NCBI GenBank assembly: GCA_020650975.1
Contig: JAIPMN010010878.1
Location: 12,337 to 41,570 of the forward strand
Origin: Apostichopus californicus
Lineage: Eukaryota; Echinodermata; Holothuroidea; Aspidochirotida; Stichopodidae
Reading direction: 5' to 3'
DNA length: 29,234 bases
The position numbers and the translations under genes were made by a program. The notes under the pieces were generated by a model that saw only the letters and a list, made by a program, of their open reading frames with translations, made no database searches and had not been told where the DNA came from. Below, piece after piece: positions 1 through 11,634 of the stretch; position 1 is the first letter of the stretch; every line of letters starts with the position of its first letter.

Positions 1-1567
1 AGAGAGAGGAGTGCTGACACCTTTCTCCCGTTCCACCTCCTCCTTACCCCACTCCACCCCCCCCCCCCTCCAATTTACTGTACCCTTAGTAGTTGTCCAC
101 TAGCAACCATCAAAGAATAGTACCGTAGTTTCTTTAAGGTACAAACAGTTTCATATAATATAAAATATATATGAACAATTTTTTTTAACATATTTGTTTC
201 TTATGAGTAAAACTATGAAAGTGAAAGTTAGTTTTTAACCCTGATTGAGACATTCCAGTATAATACATTGTTAGGTTGAAGCTACACACAGCAGGCAATG
301 CACTTGACTTGGGTTGTGATCAAATGTTTTAAGATCACACTGGGAATTATGACAGCCAATCACCGATGCATAAATGACTAAAGTAGCAATGTATGTCAGG
401 ATACATATACATATGAGGAAGAAGCTACCTTCCTCTAATTTCCTTCCCGCTCAGTGTGGGATGAATGCCACACAGAGGCTTGCTACAGTACGTTAATAAG
501 ACAAAGGTTCTATCGGTAATGATATGACGAAGCAAACATTGTACACTGTGCGGTGACGATACTATGTATGTTACACACTGAACAGAAACTGTGCTGACTG
601 ATTTAACAAGGACAGACACTCCATATGAAAGGGTGACATCAGGTAGCAATTCTGTCTCCATATCTTCCAAATCAAAAAAATAAATAAAAAACATTTGAGT
701 GCTAGAATGGTTTCTGTAGCAATTGATGTTATCCAAATATTCACCTTTCAAATATGCTATTATAATCCTCTGCAAGGCTCCTTTAAGCCTTCAGAGATAA
801 TGACATCCTGGTCTAGCTCCTTGGTGAAGGCCTAAACCTTTAATACACTAAATCCATTGTTTAATCAACTCCAATAACTCAAACCTAACAAGTTCTTCTA
901 ACTTCATATAAAACAAAAGAGCACCCTTTGATGACATTCGACACCGGTCATCTGTTTTTGACAGATCTGTAATTCATGTCATTCGAGGCTATAAAACTAT
1001 TATGATTTACGTTTGAAATTTGTGTTGTATCTGTGTTGCAACTTCCCCCCAATGGTCTGTGTATTAGACTAGATAGTCCAGTCACTTCAATTGATGAGAC
1101 TCACTTTTTTTAAAGGATCATTTCTCAAAAGGAAAAACCAGTGTTAACTATCAATACAACCTGAACTGCTAGCAGTGTTGTAATGGTCTACAACATAAGC
1201 AATTTCATTTTGTGACTCAAGTTATCCTTTAACTTAATTCAGTAGCTTTAGAAATCTACAGCCACTGCAAAGCTGATGTTTTTCGAGGAAAAAGGATATA
1301 GTGAACGTCACCTTTAACATGTGTCGTCGTTCTGTTTCGTTATTTTGCATTCATTTAAGTTCCAGTTTGACGGAGATCCTGCGAACATCAAAACGTCGGG
1401 CCGTCTAACATTCACATATTCACCTATGCGGACTTTTCAAGTTGATGAGGCTGTTTGTTTAGTTAGTTGTCTTTTTTTTCTTCTCCCTTTTTCTAAAATT
1501 AAACAGCTTCAATTAGAAGCTAACTGAGGTTCAATTGTTACTCAGTGATCGATTCTGTAAAACCTAC
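1..1567 (-). other. LRCH intron continuing off the left edge
   Basis: In gene direction this follows donor CTGAAG|GTAGGT, so it is presumably intron. It includes a 12-C run (57-68) and a small GC bump around 1321-1440 with an unassigned open frame on each strand. I looked on the minus strand for the next expected LRR (a KLDFSCN-like motif) and saw none. The 116-codon minus-strand frame at 425-775 has no recognisable domain and is judged to be chance. Confidence 0.6.
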
Positions 1568-1673
1568 CTTCAGGCACGGTTACAAGTTGATTCCTTCTAA
1601 CGTATAGCTCCCTCAGGCTCTCTAGACCTCCTACATCTACCGGTAATGTGGATAAGACGTTACAACTCGCATC
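1568..1673 (-). CDS. LRCH: LRCH-family protein, internal LRR exon (third in window)
   Basis: This 106-nt exon has 35 codons plus one base. It encodes DASCNVLSTLPVDVGG followed by LESLRELYVRRNQLVTVPE, which continues MHL from the previous exon into the LRCH pattern ELD(I/V)SCNE...LP...G.L.SLRELN(I/V)RRN.L..LP. The acceptor is TCTATCACCAG|GAT (phase 0) and the donor is CTGAAG|GTAGGT (phase 1). The exon is too short for most ORF finders and was found by its rigid LRR spacing. The next exon should carry the LVK(L/F)DFSCNKV repeat. I searched positions 1-1567 on the minus strand for it and did not find it, so the gene continues beyond the left edge, where the remaining LRRs, the acidic linker and the CH domain should lie. 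Confidence 0.9.
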
Positions 1674-3258
1674 CTGGTGATAGAGAAGAGACGATGATCA
1701 TTGAAGATGGATCAACGCAATGGACTTGATACAAGACCAAATAAACTACATTTCTACACGTTCTCAATTGTCAGGAAAAAATATGATTATTACATGATTT
1801 GAGCATTACATTTGAATATTTTTCAACAATCTCAGATTTGTATCTTTGAAATTCCTTGTTAGTTCAAAATGGGTTCCATCCCATCGTGTTCCATATTTAA
1901 AGGACGACTTTACAGGCGGAATTTTCCAGTGGATACGACATAGTATAAAAATTTACTACATAGAGTACAGAAAAAGGAAGTTTCCTTTAGTCCATCCATA
2001 TCTCGGAAGAAAGTGAACGACCTACAAGCATATATCAGAGAGAAAACAAACAGACATGCCCCACATTTCTCTTCGGACACCCCCGCAGAGTTAAATGCTT
2101 TCATATCGATCATATTTCCCCAAAACTGACAGTTCGGTGAAAATTGTCACCTCCGTTAATAGGCTCACAAATGTGAGTTTCCCCTCATCTGACAGCTTTG
2201 TGGTAATTTTGTATTCCTTCTCCCCATGTATCCTTTTCAAAAGAGCGATGCCATGAAGACAAAATTTTGACAGGGCACCAAAATAGTTTATACGCATCAA
2301 TTTTCAGAAAAAGATGAAGGAGAATAAAAAACAAGTGTTATCTGTAAATTTTAAAAAGTCAGGACTAGTTCAAAAGAATACAGAGAACTTTTAAACTTTT
2401 AATAAATGCTCACAAAAAAAATCAAGACAGTACTTTTTGTTTTTGAAAGAGAGCGCTCATAACATTATAGCAAAACATACAGTGATCAGCTGATGTGGTT
2501 GTCGTTACACAACGTCATATACACATACATGAATCTGTGTGGTATTGAATATACCCGCATACTGCTTGTTCTATGTCCATCTGATAACAGGACATTATAC
2601 TTGCATATGTTACACAATATATTTTCTATTCACTGTGTAACACATGCATGGCAGCTTTAGAGAACATAAGTATTGTAACTCCCAACCAGGGCCCCAAATA
2701 TGCTAGAAATGAAAGATTATGGTCACCCATGATCAAATTTCAACAAAACACTTTTTATTGCCACTTGTAGTTATCCACACTGACATATTTAATTGTCTAT
2801 ATTAAATCTTACTGAATGTTTGTGCAAAAAAGTAGAATGAATCAGAAACCTCCAGGAAAGTACATTTGAAAACTTCTAGCAACTTTGGGAATGTTAAAAT
2901 TTAAATAAGGCCAAACAATACCCATGACCTTTAATGACACAGTACGTTCAGTAATTGCTACCCTGGATGAAGAAGATTGGACATCACAGCACACAAGATT
3001 ACTGTACAGTGAATGTACATAAAAAGAATAGAATTTAAGACATTCATTAATTAAATGACAAAAATTCCACTGTTGCATGTATAGCAAAGCTTATGTTGCG
3101 GTTACTACTGTACGCCGATGTAAATCAAAGTACCACATTTATATGAGCGGTTTGTAACGTATAAGGCTTATAAATTGAGTAACTACTGTACAAGCTACCA
3201 TGGTAATAGACCACAATGCCACCTGTATGGAAAAGAATGCACACAGGAACGGTCTTGC

Positions 3259-3488
3259 TTACGTCACCGCAGCCTAACCAGAAGACTTCCTGACGACGTA
3301 AAAGACATGAATCAATAAAGTAGGAGCCAAATGTTCTGGAGAAAGTATCTACGACTGCAAAAAGAACAAAATGCATTTAATTTCCATCTTCCTCTATCAT
3401 GTTGTGGTGAACATCACCTGCTCCGTCATGTGAGAGAACCTTCCAAGAGAGAAGTAGAAGATGTTTCGGTTAGGCTGACCTATAAATA
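3259..3488 (+). promoter_or_regulatory. Possible intronic regulatory patch: CRE-like site and TATA-like box
   Basis: TTACGTCA (3259-3266) is a good ATF/CREB-type site, and a second TGACGACGT-like motif lies about 25 bp later. TATAAATA at 3481-3488 resembles a core TATA box, and the surrounding 350 bp is less AT-rich than the intron around it. There is no convincing downstream coding exon on the plus strand, so this is only a candidate enhancer or cryptic promoter. Confidence 0.2.
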
Positions 3489-3692
3489 GAAGCGACTGGA
3501 AAATCTACGGAATTCGACCACCGAGTGACCGGGCACAGCTGAAGGACGGCTCGTTGGCTACTGGAGGTATTTAAAATCTGGCTTCTAGCAGTTCGTTAAT
3601 ACCAATTAACTAAATGAGTCGTCCTCAAATTCAGCTGGTCAATAAGTGCATATATACTGTCTGCTCTCCATTATGTACAGTATGTCCACAAA

Positions 3693-3750
3693 GTGATCAG
3701 GTTGTGATCAGTGATCAGGTTGTGATCAGGTTGTGATCAGTGATCAGGTT
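3693..3750. repeat. Tandem repeat with 11+7+11 higher-order structure (29-bp unit, two exact copies)
   Basis: The tract is GTGATCAGGTT, GTGATCA, GTGATCAGGTT, and then the same three blocks again, giving two exact 29-bp units. Every block contains the palindrome TGATCA. It lies inside the large LRCH intron, just after a 41-codon open frame (ATG at 3614) that runs into it; I do not call that frame a gene. Confidence 0.85.
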
Positions 3751-4688
3751 GTACTGTTTGAAGCTGCTAATTGTGTATTGTGTTACATGCACTGACAAGG
3801 TAAAACTTGCTGCAATCATTCTCAACATCGCTTGAAAGTGTCATATGATTTTGCTTTTTGCTTTTCGAAAAAACACTTATCAAAGTGATAAATTCTGGCA
3901 TTATATTTCAAAGGGTTAAATTTTGATTGTTCTGTTAGATATGTGAGGAATGTATACTAAGTGCAGCAATGGAAACAATGTCGACTTTTCCTTTGGACTT
4001 ATTATTTATCCAGCTGTATTCTTCAATACATTTCACCACTATACAATCCATCTCCATTTGCAGTGTGTAAAATATACTGCATGTGGCTACAATTATAGAG
4101 TACGGTAGCTTGATTAAAAATCTACTGCAAGCTTTTCGTTTTATTTTTATTCATACTGCCAAATATATTCTATTTATATACCAACTTCCTTCGTTTTCTA
4201 TTCAATAGATTCATTCAACTAACGTTATCATGCAAACCTACAGTATAACAATAAGCAGCTTTTCTTGTTACGCAGAGAGTAATGGGCTCTGAAAGTGCAG
4301 ACACACTAATTTGTCCTATTATTCTTAGGTAGAAGTTGACAATGCTTGTGCACTAGAGTGTGTCATATACTACAGTATATAGCAATACTGCAGAAGGAGA
4401 GTTTTTTCCATCCCACAAAAGATGTTTTATGACCTCAGGTAAATGGGATTGACAGTTTACTCCGAGGAAGTATTTATTTACACCACAGCATCGCAAACTG
4501 CTACGCAAGATGTGCAACACATGTATATGATTAATAAATGAAAACATGCATAACAAACTTTTGTACATAAATCCATAGTATTTGCACTATTTCTAGTTTT
4601 TATGATAACCAAATTCACTAATCTCATATAACTGCTTATTCAAACTCTAAACATTAAATTTTCTGCTGTGATCATAGATCATAACTTA

Positions 4689-4803
4689 TGAGGGAGGTCA
4701 TTGGTAGTTATAGAGGGCGCACAGTGTTAAAAGGATACCAGTTCACTCTAGACATGGTAGAGCCAGAGTGCTGAGGTTATGAGGAGACAGGTAAGCGAGA
4801 GGC
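4689..4803 (+). mobile_element. Dispersed ~150-bp element, copy A (5'-truncated)
   Basis: It shares with the other copies GAGGGCGCACAGTGTTAAAA, TTCACTCTAGACATGGTAGA and GGAGACAGGTAAGCGAG. It starts within the GGGAGG(G)CATTG segment and lacks the GGTAGAATGAGAAG head. It is inside the LRCH 9.2-kb intron, in antisense orientation to the gene. It has no coding capacity and looks like a non-autonomous element (MITE or SINE-like). Confidence 0.75.
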
Positions 4804-7800
4804 AACACAAATTTCCTTTTGATGCCAACGCCATATAGTTCTGAGACATAACGGTAGGCAATGACGGTATATTTTCCTACTATACAAATTATTCAGCATC
4901 CTGCAGGTGGGTGTACAAACATGCAACCTTTCAACTACAATATTTTGCAAATAGATGTTTCCTGATATACAAAGGCTGTATACTGTATGTTACTCTGGAA
5001 TATCTTTTCATGAGAGATACATGTTTATTACCTGGAATTTCATTATATTCAAAATAGACTACTGTGTTAGATATCATGCACAGCAGATCTCTACTAAAAC
5101 AGAAACATACATTTCAGATACTTGCCATTAATTTCCTGTAAATAATCGGTTACCAGCTGTGGCAACTTCCTGGCAGAAATACAGTAGAAACTTAAAAGCA
5201 TTTGGTATGGCAAAAGTTAGACAGAAGCTAAAATCTGGGAATGGCTTGATTTGTCAGGAAATGAACTAAGCCTTTGTATATAAATTTATAAAGAACCTAA
5301 GGTGGCCAAACATATCAAATTTGTGTTAGAACAAACTTCTTCAAAGGCTGAAATTATAATGTGTGTCTAAATGTTATACTGTATGTATAACATTGAAATG
5401 TGCCTTTATAATCCAATCCATGGATGTAATGTAAATTTGGCAACTTTTAGCACATAAAAATACAATACCAACTGGCAACAGTAAGTTAACATTATTAACA
5501 ATATTAAAGCTATATCAAACAATACCTTTGAACTGTTTACTAGAATATAATTTTATGAAACTGAATATAGCAGTCCAGACATAACACCCTGCCATAACCG
5601 CTTTTGTTTAAATTTCATTTCAACACGATACAAGTTTTAACACCCTGAAATATATTTAATGCTCACACACTTGCTACCACTTCTCTTTTTTGCATCATTT
5701 AAATATTTTGCACCAATTTCAAGAACCAATCAACTCTTCCTAGTAAACTGACCTAAGTTTGGTTCATTATTAGATCATATGGTGTAATAATTTGATAAAG
5801 CCGTAGTTTGGAGATTTTTCTGCTGTATCTTGAAGGCCAATTTTGAACTTAATTTTTACGCCGCACTGAGGTTAAAAGTATTGCGATGTTTATATTCCCA
5901 TGATACGTTAAGAGGATACTGCCTCAATTGGACAGCAATAACATTTTACATTTTTAACAGTGCCGTGACTGGTATACTACTGCCAATGAATATTTCTTAC
6001 TTCATATTAAAATTGACTTGACTAATATATATCCTAAATACAAACAGGGACTTACTCTGTGTAGTCTAACAACAGCAAAAAAACCTGACAATTTTTACCA
6101 TATCTTTTTGGGAGGACATTTTTGACAGGTATTCATTTTCAGATACTGTGCACGTGATACACTGTACACTGTAAGTTTTCCTATTGCAATTTTTGTCACT
6201 TTAAGCACAGATCGGTGTTATCGTGTACAGCGCACACACCTTATCACCAAAGAAAAATTCACCATTAATAAACGGTGCAACAACAATGCACTTTAATTCA
6301 ACCTTGTAACCCAAGAAGTAGGCCTAAACTTTGTTCTTTCTTAAATTTTTCTCTCCATCATTATTCTTGTGTTCTTGTGACCTTTTCTCAACCTCTGATG
6401 AAACCTTTTTTTATTTGTTTAAAATGAATATATTCAAAATGATGAAATTCCAGTCAACACACCGACTCGACTGATGGATCGTGCTCGGATGCAGTCTCCA
6501 AGACCTATATACTAGATACTCGGGTGGCGTCCCCGATCCTGACGCCTCATGTCGCTTAATGTATCACCCTCACATCTGCTTACACACGCTTGTCAAACAA
6601 GGATGCGATTTCTGCCCTACACACTCAGACGAAGACGAACAGGATGTTGAGTCTGAGTGACTCTGTGACCAAAATTAATAACTGTCTTAGATCTTTTGTC
6701 TTTGTTGTGAGAGCTGTTAATGAGACGACACTGAGAATGAACAGAAGCTCAGTGTTTGATGTTAAGATAATGTAAGAACAAAATTACAGTGTAGCTACTT
6801 TGTGTATACATACTAGGTGTGCTGGTTGTGGGTGTTTCCATGAAATATTATCCTTCAAGAAATTCCAATGTGATGTAGTGTTTATATCGGTTCATGTATT
6901 GTATTATGTGTTTAAGTACAATCAAGACGTCTGAAGGAAAAAAAGATGTCGTGACAAACACACAATAGATTAAATGTTACAATGAAAGTATGTTCCATAT
7001 CAGAACAGTATGTTTGCTTTTGATCACTGGATGTCAACACTGTTCCTTATAGCATACACCCATACTAAGTGTAAATTATTATTGCAATTATAATACTAAT
7101 ATATAATACTAATATTTTCCCAATCGACATGTAGTTAATACAGTAATGTCGTTAATCAATGACAAGGTTGTTGCTTAGACATTTACTCTATATGCACTCT
7201 TAGGGTTTATATCGAGTAAACGAACGCTTACAAACACCGACTGAAATATAAACAAATTCAATCAATTAAAACATGTATGCCTAAAATGGAAAAGCGACCA
7301 TTACCACATGACTTGCCTAAAACTCCTCCTCTAATGTTGTGCTCCTTAATGACTGGACATATCTGTCTGTTTCGACAACAAGGAAAGCACTTCTTCAAAA
7401 ATAATAATGTAATGCTGGCAAGAAATGACCTGACTTAATACGTACAGGAAGTATAAATGTTATCTGAAAATCCATGATTTTGATAAAGTCACACGAACGG
7501 CCGAAACAATGGCGTTAGGGTTAATAATTTATGCCTTTATCTGTAGGGTAAACGATTGTGTTGATGTTTCAACTCAAGACTCTCCCTATGTATATATACG
7601 AATATTTATGGCTTCAAGCAAATATTGTTATTTATTGCTATTATGGTTTACATCATATGTTTCACATATTGAGAATTTCTTTTCCAAGCAATGTTTCAAG
7701 TGTGAGGAAAAGGCCTAGTCTGGTGAAACGACATAGGAAAAATCGATGATAAGAAGAACAAGAGATGCAGAGAGAATGATTTGGGTTTTTTGGCTGCTAA

Positions 7801-8886
7801 TTAAACTATTTACATTTCATACTTTCTAGTATGATTAATCTTGTAATCCTCTCAATGTGCAAGCCCTGCAACATATAATTACAGATATATGCAGCTTTAC
7901 TTTGTGTCCCCATATATATATAATTATCATCTAGTTCCACTTTTGAAAATTTCATGAAATTAAAACTGGTCACTTATTTTGCAGGCCAAACATTTGATAC
8001 AGCTAACTAACATACTGTAGTTTACATCGATACTGTCAAACACTCATCCATCACAGATTCCTTCATTCATCCTAATACATCTGCAGCTGGCTCACATGAT
8101 TTCAACAGTAGCCTGCTTGGAATGTTTTTGTTATAAACAACAACAAAAAACACACATTAATCAAGTGCTCACTGATCTAAACCAGACGAGACGACTCGCA
8201 TGATCAATTTCAAATTTTTCTTAACATTCTTTCGTTTTTCACATTGACTGTGATTGTTCAGTCTACCATACAGATATAAAATATCACATTATGCATGCCT
8301 TCATTATCTACGATTCAATTATCCCAGAACCTCTCTGCTACATCAACATACAAGAAAGGCTTGAGGTAAACCTCGTACTTATGAAACTGCAGGGTAATGG
8401 CTTCTCCTGTAGCATCGCAAAAATGAAACCCACTTTTACTGTCGCGATGTCTGTCGCCTCTCGGCCTAAAAGAGAAGCCGGACAGACGCAGATGGTATCA
8501 ATGTCCGATTAGCTTGAGGCTAGGCAAATTGAAGGTCAAGTTACAGCTCTATTATCTGTAAAGAACAACTAATACCACTAGAGGAAGGTAAAGACCTGTT
8601 CAGGTTGGGGGTTGACTGCCCTCAAGGTAACAAGCAGAGAGATCAAAGAGCGTGACCCATTTCTAACCAAAATCTCACCGAACTGCTTGGGTTTTGGATA
8701 TTTACAAGCCACTTATTTTACCTGTCTGTTATTTCCATGCCAAGATAGCAGACTGACAATGGAAGAGCATCTATGTATAGCAGACATAAGGCTAGGCTGG
8801 AAGGTTATTAAAGGCTTTTGAAAGAGTATCACTATATGGCATGGGTTGGTGGGAAACGCGCCAGTGACTGTAAAGGGGAAACATTC

Positions 8887-8909
8887 CCCCAAAGCCTACT
8901 GCTTTGGGG
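8887..8909. other. Perfect small hairpin
   Basis: CCCCAAAGC, a 5-nt loop (CTACT) and GCTTTGGGG form a perfect 9-bp GC-containing stem in otherwise AT-rich intron. No terminator, tRNA or miRNA identity is supported. Confidence 0.5.
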
Positions 8910-9117
8910 ATTTACGGGTGATGATAACAACTTGTCTCCAATCTACATATCTTCCTTTTATCTCACCTTAATCACATGACCCAAAAAGATTTTGCACTGT
9001 GTCCCCCTGAATCTTGAAGACCACAATCCAATAGACGATCACCAAATCATAACAAAAGTGAAGCAAATTTCAGGTGAAAATCCACAGAAAAATTATGTAG
9101 TTGTCTTCTGCAAGGTA

Positions 9118-9269
9118 GATTCCATAGAATCGGAGAAGGTTGGGGGTGTCCCAGAAGTGGGATGTAGGGGGGTGCAGTGCTAAAACATTTCCAGTCATGT
9201 ACTTAAAGGTAGATAGGAAAGTGCAAATTATGTAGAATGGAGCCAGGTAAGAGAGGAGCGAAGTAAATT
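9118..9269 (+). mobile_element. Dispersed ~150-bp element, copy G (full length, divergent)
   Basis: This is an old copy aligned through its landmarks: an ATAGAATCGGAGAAGG head, GGGGTGCAGTGCTAAAACATT in the middle (GCGCACAGTGTTAAAAGGTT in other copies), and CCAGGTAAGAGAGGAGCG followed by AAGTAAATT at the 3' end. It lies inside the LRCH intron. An open frame of 63 codons across it is a by-product. Confidence 0.55.
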
Positions 9270-10544
9270 ATGTGCTCTAAATCGATAATTTGTGTTCATC
9301 TCAATCACACAGTGTTTGAGACTTATTGGTTCCCTATCACTGAGAATATTAGTCATTATCTTCAAATCACTGTCAATTTATCTGGTCAAAGAGTCATGAA
9401 AAGATTCCAAACATGTCTTCCCTGAAGGTTCAGACCCTCCAAGTTATTCCTCGTCCGTGATGAGTCTTAAACCGGACAAATTGAAAGATCCTACTGTGAG
9501 TAGTAGAGGAAAACTGCTAGCAAAAGTATTAATGCAAATCAGTGACCATTAATTCATTTGTCTAGCAGTGCTAGAGGCAATGATGGTAACCTTCATTTAA
9601 CCACCAATTTACGAGTCCCATCTGAGAACAGGTGCATCAGAATCTGCATGTCTTCTTTGGCCAAGTGCGAACATGAGCTTGTTTTCCTTTCAGCATAATC
9701 TATTAAGAAGTGGATAACCTTTCAAACCAAGTAATGGACACCATGCACCAGAGTGAAAAACTAATACCTGTATCCTCTCCCCCCCCCCCCCCACAATCAC
9801 CCATTAACTCATATAATGAACCTTAAACCACAATTCCTCTCAAGTACAGTTTTAAAAGGAGATACAGAAGTTGCTGCCATGTATCAAATAACTTTATCAA
9901 ATTTCATTCATCATTTTTTAACTTTTTTATTTTATTTTTTTACTTCCTATCTAAATTAGGAAGCGAGAAGAATGAAGAGAAAAGGCCACAGCCGCTTACA
10001 CCCTTTGGATGTCTTCATCACCTGTCTCCATGGCAACCACCACAACACACTGCTACAGTTATTTAATGCATGACCAATTCAGATCACCACACAGGACAGA
10101 AAAAAGACCCAATGTGTGAAAGATATTGGCTACCCTAAGTGTATTTCTGGAACAAAAAGCGGAACTAATTGTTCCAGAGCAAAAGATAATAAAAAATACT
10201 CTCTAGTGTTTGTGAGGTGTGACTGTTTCTCAAGGCTTATTCAAAAGCATCTACAATAACAAGGGGAAAAAAAAAAAATCAAATTATCATTTCCAAAGAT
10301 ACATCAGATGAATTTAGTACCATATTAGCAGACTATATGTCTTACGATGGAACATTACCTTTCATGCAATGCTTTTCTAAAATAGCAATAGTGATATTTA
10401 AATTGTTTCTGAAATTTGTAATAAAAATGTCAAATTAAAAGTTAGATAATAGATTATCAGTTACATAATCCTCTAAACCTGCAGACAAACACATTGTGTT
10501 ACTAAGTAAATTTTGACCATGCTTAATCGTGGATTACAATCGAG

Positions 10545-10682
10545 TGGTAGAATGAGAAGAAAGGGCATTGACCGGAGGAGCGGGGTCATAGAGGGCGCAC
10601 GGTAGAGTTCAAAGGTTACCAGTTCACTCTAGACATGGCAGAACGAGAGTGCTAAGGTTGTAGGGAGACACGTAAGTAAATT
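10545..10682 (+). mobile_element. Dispersed ~150-bp element, copy B
   Basis: The head is TGGTAGAATGAGAAGAAAGG. It contains GGGCATTGACCGG, AGAGGGCGCACGG, AGTTCACTCTAGACATGG and GAACGAGAGTGCTAAGG, and ends GGGAGACACGTAAGTAAATT. It is the closest copy to a real exon, 197 bp from the LRCH donor at 10879, and is antisense to the gene. Confidence 0.8.
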
Positions 10683-10878
10683 TTACCATTCATATAGAAA
10701 TCTGTCAAATACTACAATTTCTCAGTTTGAATCCTTACAAGTAAAAAAATAAGTTTTTAATTTTTGTTTTAGTAATTAATCTGTGAGCTTTTAAATTGGC
10801 AACCAAAGGCAAAACGTTGCTTTAAGGAATGAAAAAAAGAAGAAAAATGCATGAGATTAACGTTAACAGTATACTTAC

Positions 10879-11005
10879 AAGATGCATGAGGGTTTTCATC
10901 CGACCTATCTCCGGTGGTAAGGACACTAATTTGTTATTGCTGACTATTAAAACTTCTAGAAATAAATTACAAATATGGACTGGTAATGTGGATAGTTGGT
11001 TACGA
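10879..11005 (-). CDS. LRCH: LRCH-family protein, internal LRR exon (second in window)
   Basis: This 127-nt exon has one base completing the split Ser, followed by 42 codons. It reads RNQLSTLPVHIC, then a shortened LRR (LFLEVLIVS) and NNKLVSLPPEIGRMKTLMHL. The one-residue-short repeat (L.LEVLIVSNNKL) is a signature of LRCH proteins, whose third repeat reads LPLKVL(I/V)xSNNKL. The acceptor has a very strong pyrimidine tract of about 30 nt ending TTCCACAG. The donor is CATCTT|GTAAGTA and the following intron is phase 0. The join with the upstream exon is exact: AG + T gives Ser, producing NLS-RNQL as in vertebrate LRCH. A plus-strand reading frame over the same bases is a shadow. The exon sits 197 bp upstream (in gene direction) of a copy of the dispersed 150-bp element. 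Confidence 0.93.
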
Positions 11006-11634
11006 CTGTGGAAGAGAAAACAGAGCAAAACAGGAAAAAAAGTCACATTTACTGTATGTAAAAATTTCAATCATTTTTGGAAAGCACTTACATATTTCAA
11101 CTACTGTAGTAACTGCTCTACACATTAAGACAAAAGAATAATAATTCTGAGAAATACTTGAAATATCAGGAAAACTTCATTTCACATTTGGAAATGCCTC
11201 TTAACTATGCAAAAAAATATCCCAACACTTATGTAAACTGTTACGACTAACCTTTTAATAGCTTTCTAGTTAGCCTACACAGTACTGTATTCTCATGTAT
11301 TCCACTTGACATTTATTAATATTCTAGAGTTTGCTATTTCTCTCGGGAGGCCTTCATTTACATAGGAAACTCATAAGGAGAGTAAAATGTTGCCACTGAG
11401 TCTTAATAGAATATCTTAGAATTCAATGTACTGTAACAACACAAATCGAATGCAAATGAATGATTTTAAAATCAAAGGAAATAGGACAGGAAAAATGAGA
11501 AAAAAGGGGAAAAAAATGAGAAAAGGAAAAATGAAAAACAAGAAAAATGAGAAATAAAAAGGAAGGGGAGGGGAGGGGGAAAGTAAAATAAAAGGACTTA
11601 TCTACATTAAGTTTAAATTTAAGTTTATCCTTAC
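11006..11634 (-). other. Short LRCH intron (629 bp), phase 2
   Basis: This intron lies between the first and second LRR exons seen here. In gene sense it opens with GTAAGG and closes with a long pyrimidine tract and TTCCACAG. Its 5' third is an almost uninterrupted pyrimidine stretch in the sense strand (plus-strand purine tract 11473-11597). No other feature is recognised in it. Confidence 0.8.
11473..11597 (+). repeat. Purine-rich low-complexity tract (polypyrimidine in LRCH sense)
   Basis: The plus strand is almost all A and G, with repeated GAGAAAAA/GGAAAAATGA motifs. It ends in three long G runs separated by single A residues (11561-11579). In the LRCH transcript this reads as a U/C-rich tract beginning about 40 nt after the 5' splice site, a position where U-rich sequence can influence splice-site choice. 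That role is inference. Confidence 0.7.

Larger units (their letters stand above)
1674..10878 (-). other. Large LRCH intron (9.2 kb), phase 0
   Basis: This intron lies between the second and third LRR exons. It is AT-rich and no additional conserved exon was recognised. It contains three copies of the dispersed 150-bp element (about 4.69, 9.12 and 10.55 kb), a GTGATCA tandem repeat (3693-3750), a 14-C run (9779-9792) and a perfect small hairpin (8887-8909). Less AT-rich bumps occur at about 3240-3590, 6450-6680 and 8380-8520, with no recognisable product. Reading frames of 60-83 codons scattered here are within chance expectation for this composition. Confidence 0.75.

Noticed and set aside
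425..775. 116-codon minus-strand open frame
   Set aside because: It is the longest frame in the window, but at this base composition about one such frame is expected by chance. It has no domain, and its position is inside the LRCH downstream intron.
3614..3736. 41-codon plus-strand frame downstream of a TATA-like box
   Set aside because: It is too short, runs into a tandem repeat, and lies inside an intron of an opposite-strand gene.
8448..8480. Similarity to the 5' end of U2 snRNA (TCGCCTCTCGGCCT)
   Set aside because: Only about 14 bases match, and the sequence then diverges completely. There is no Sm site or further U2 structure.
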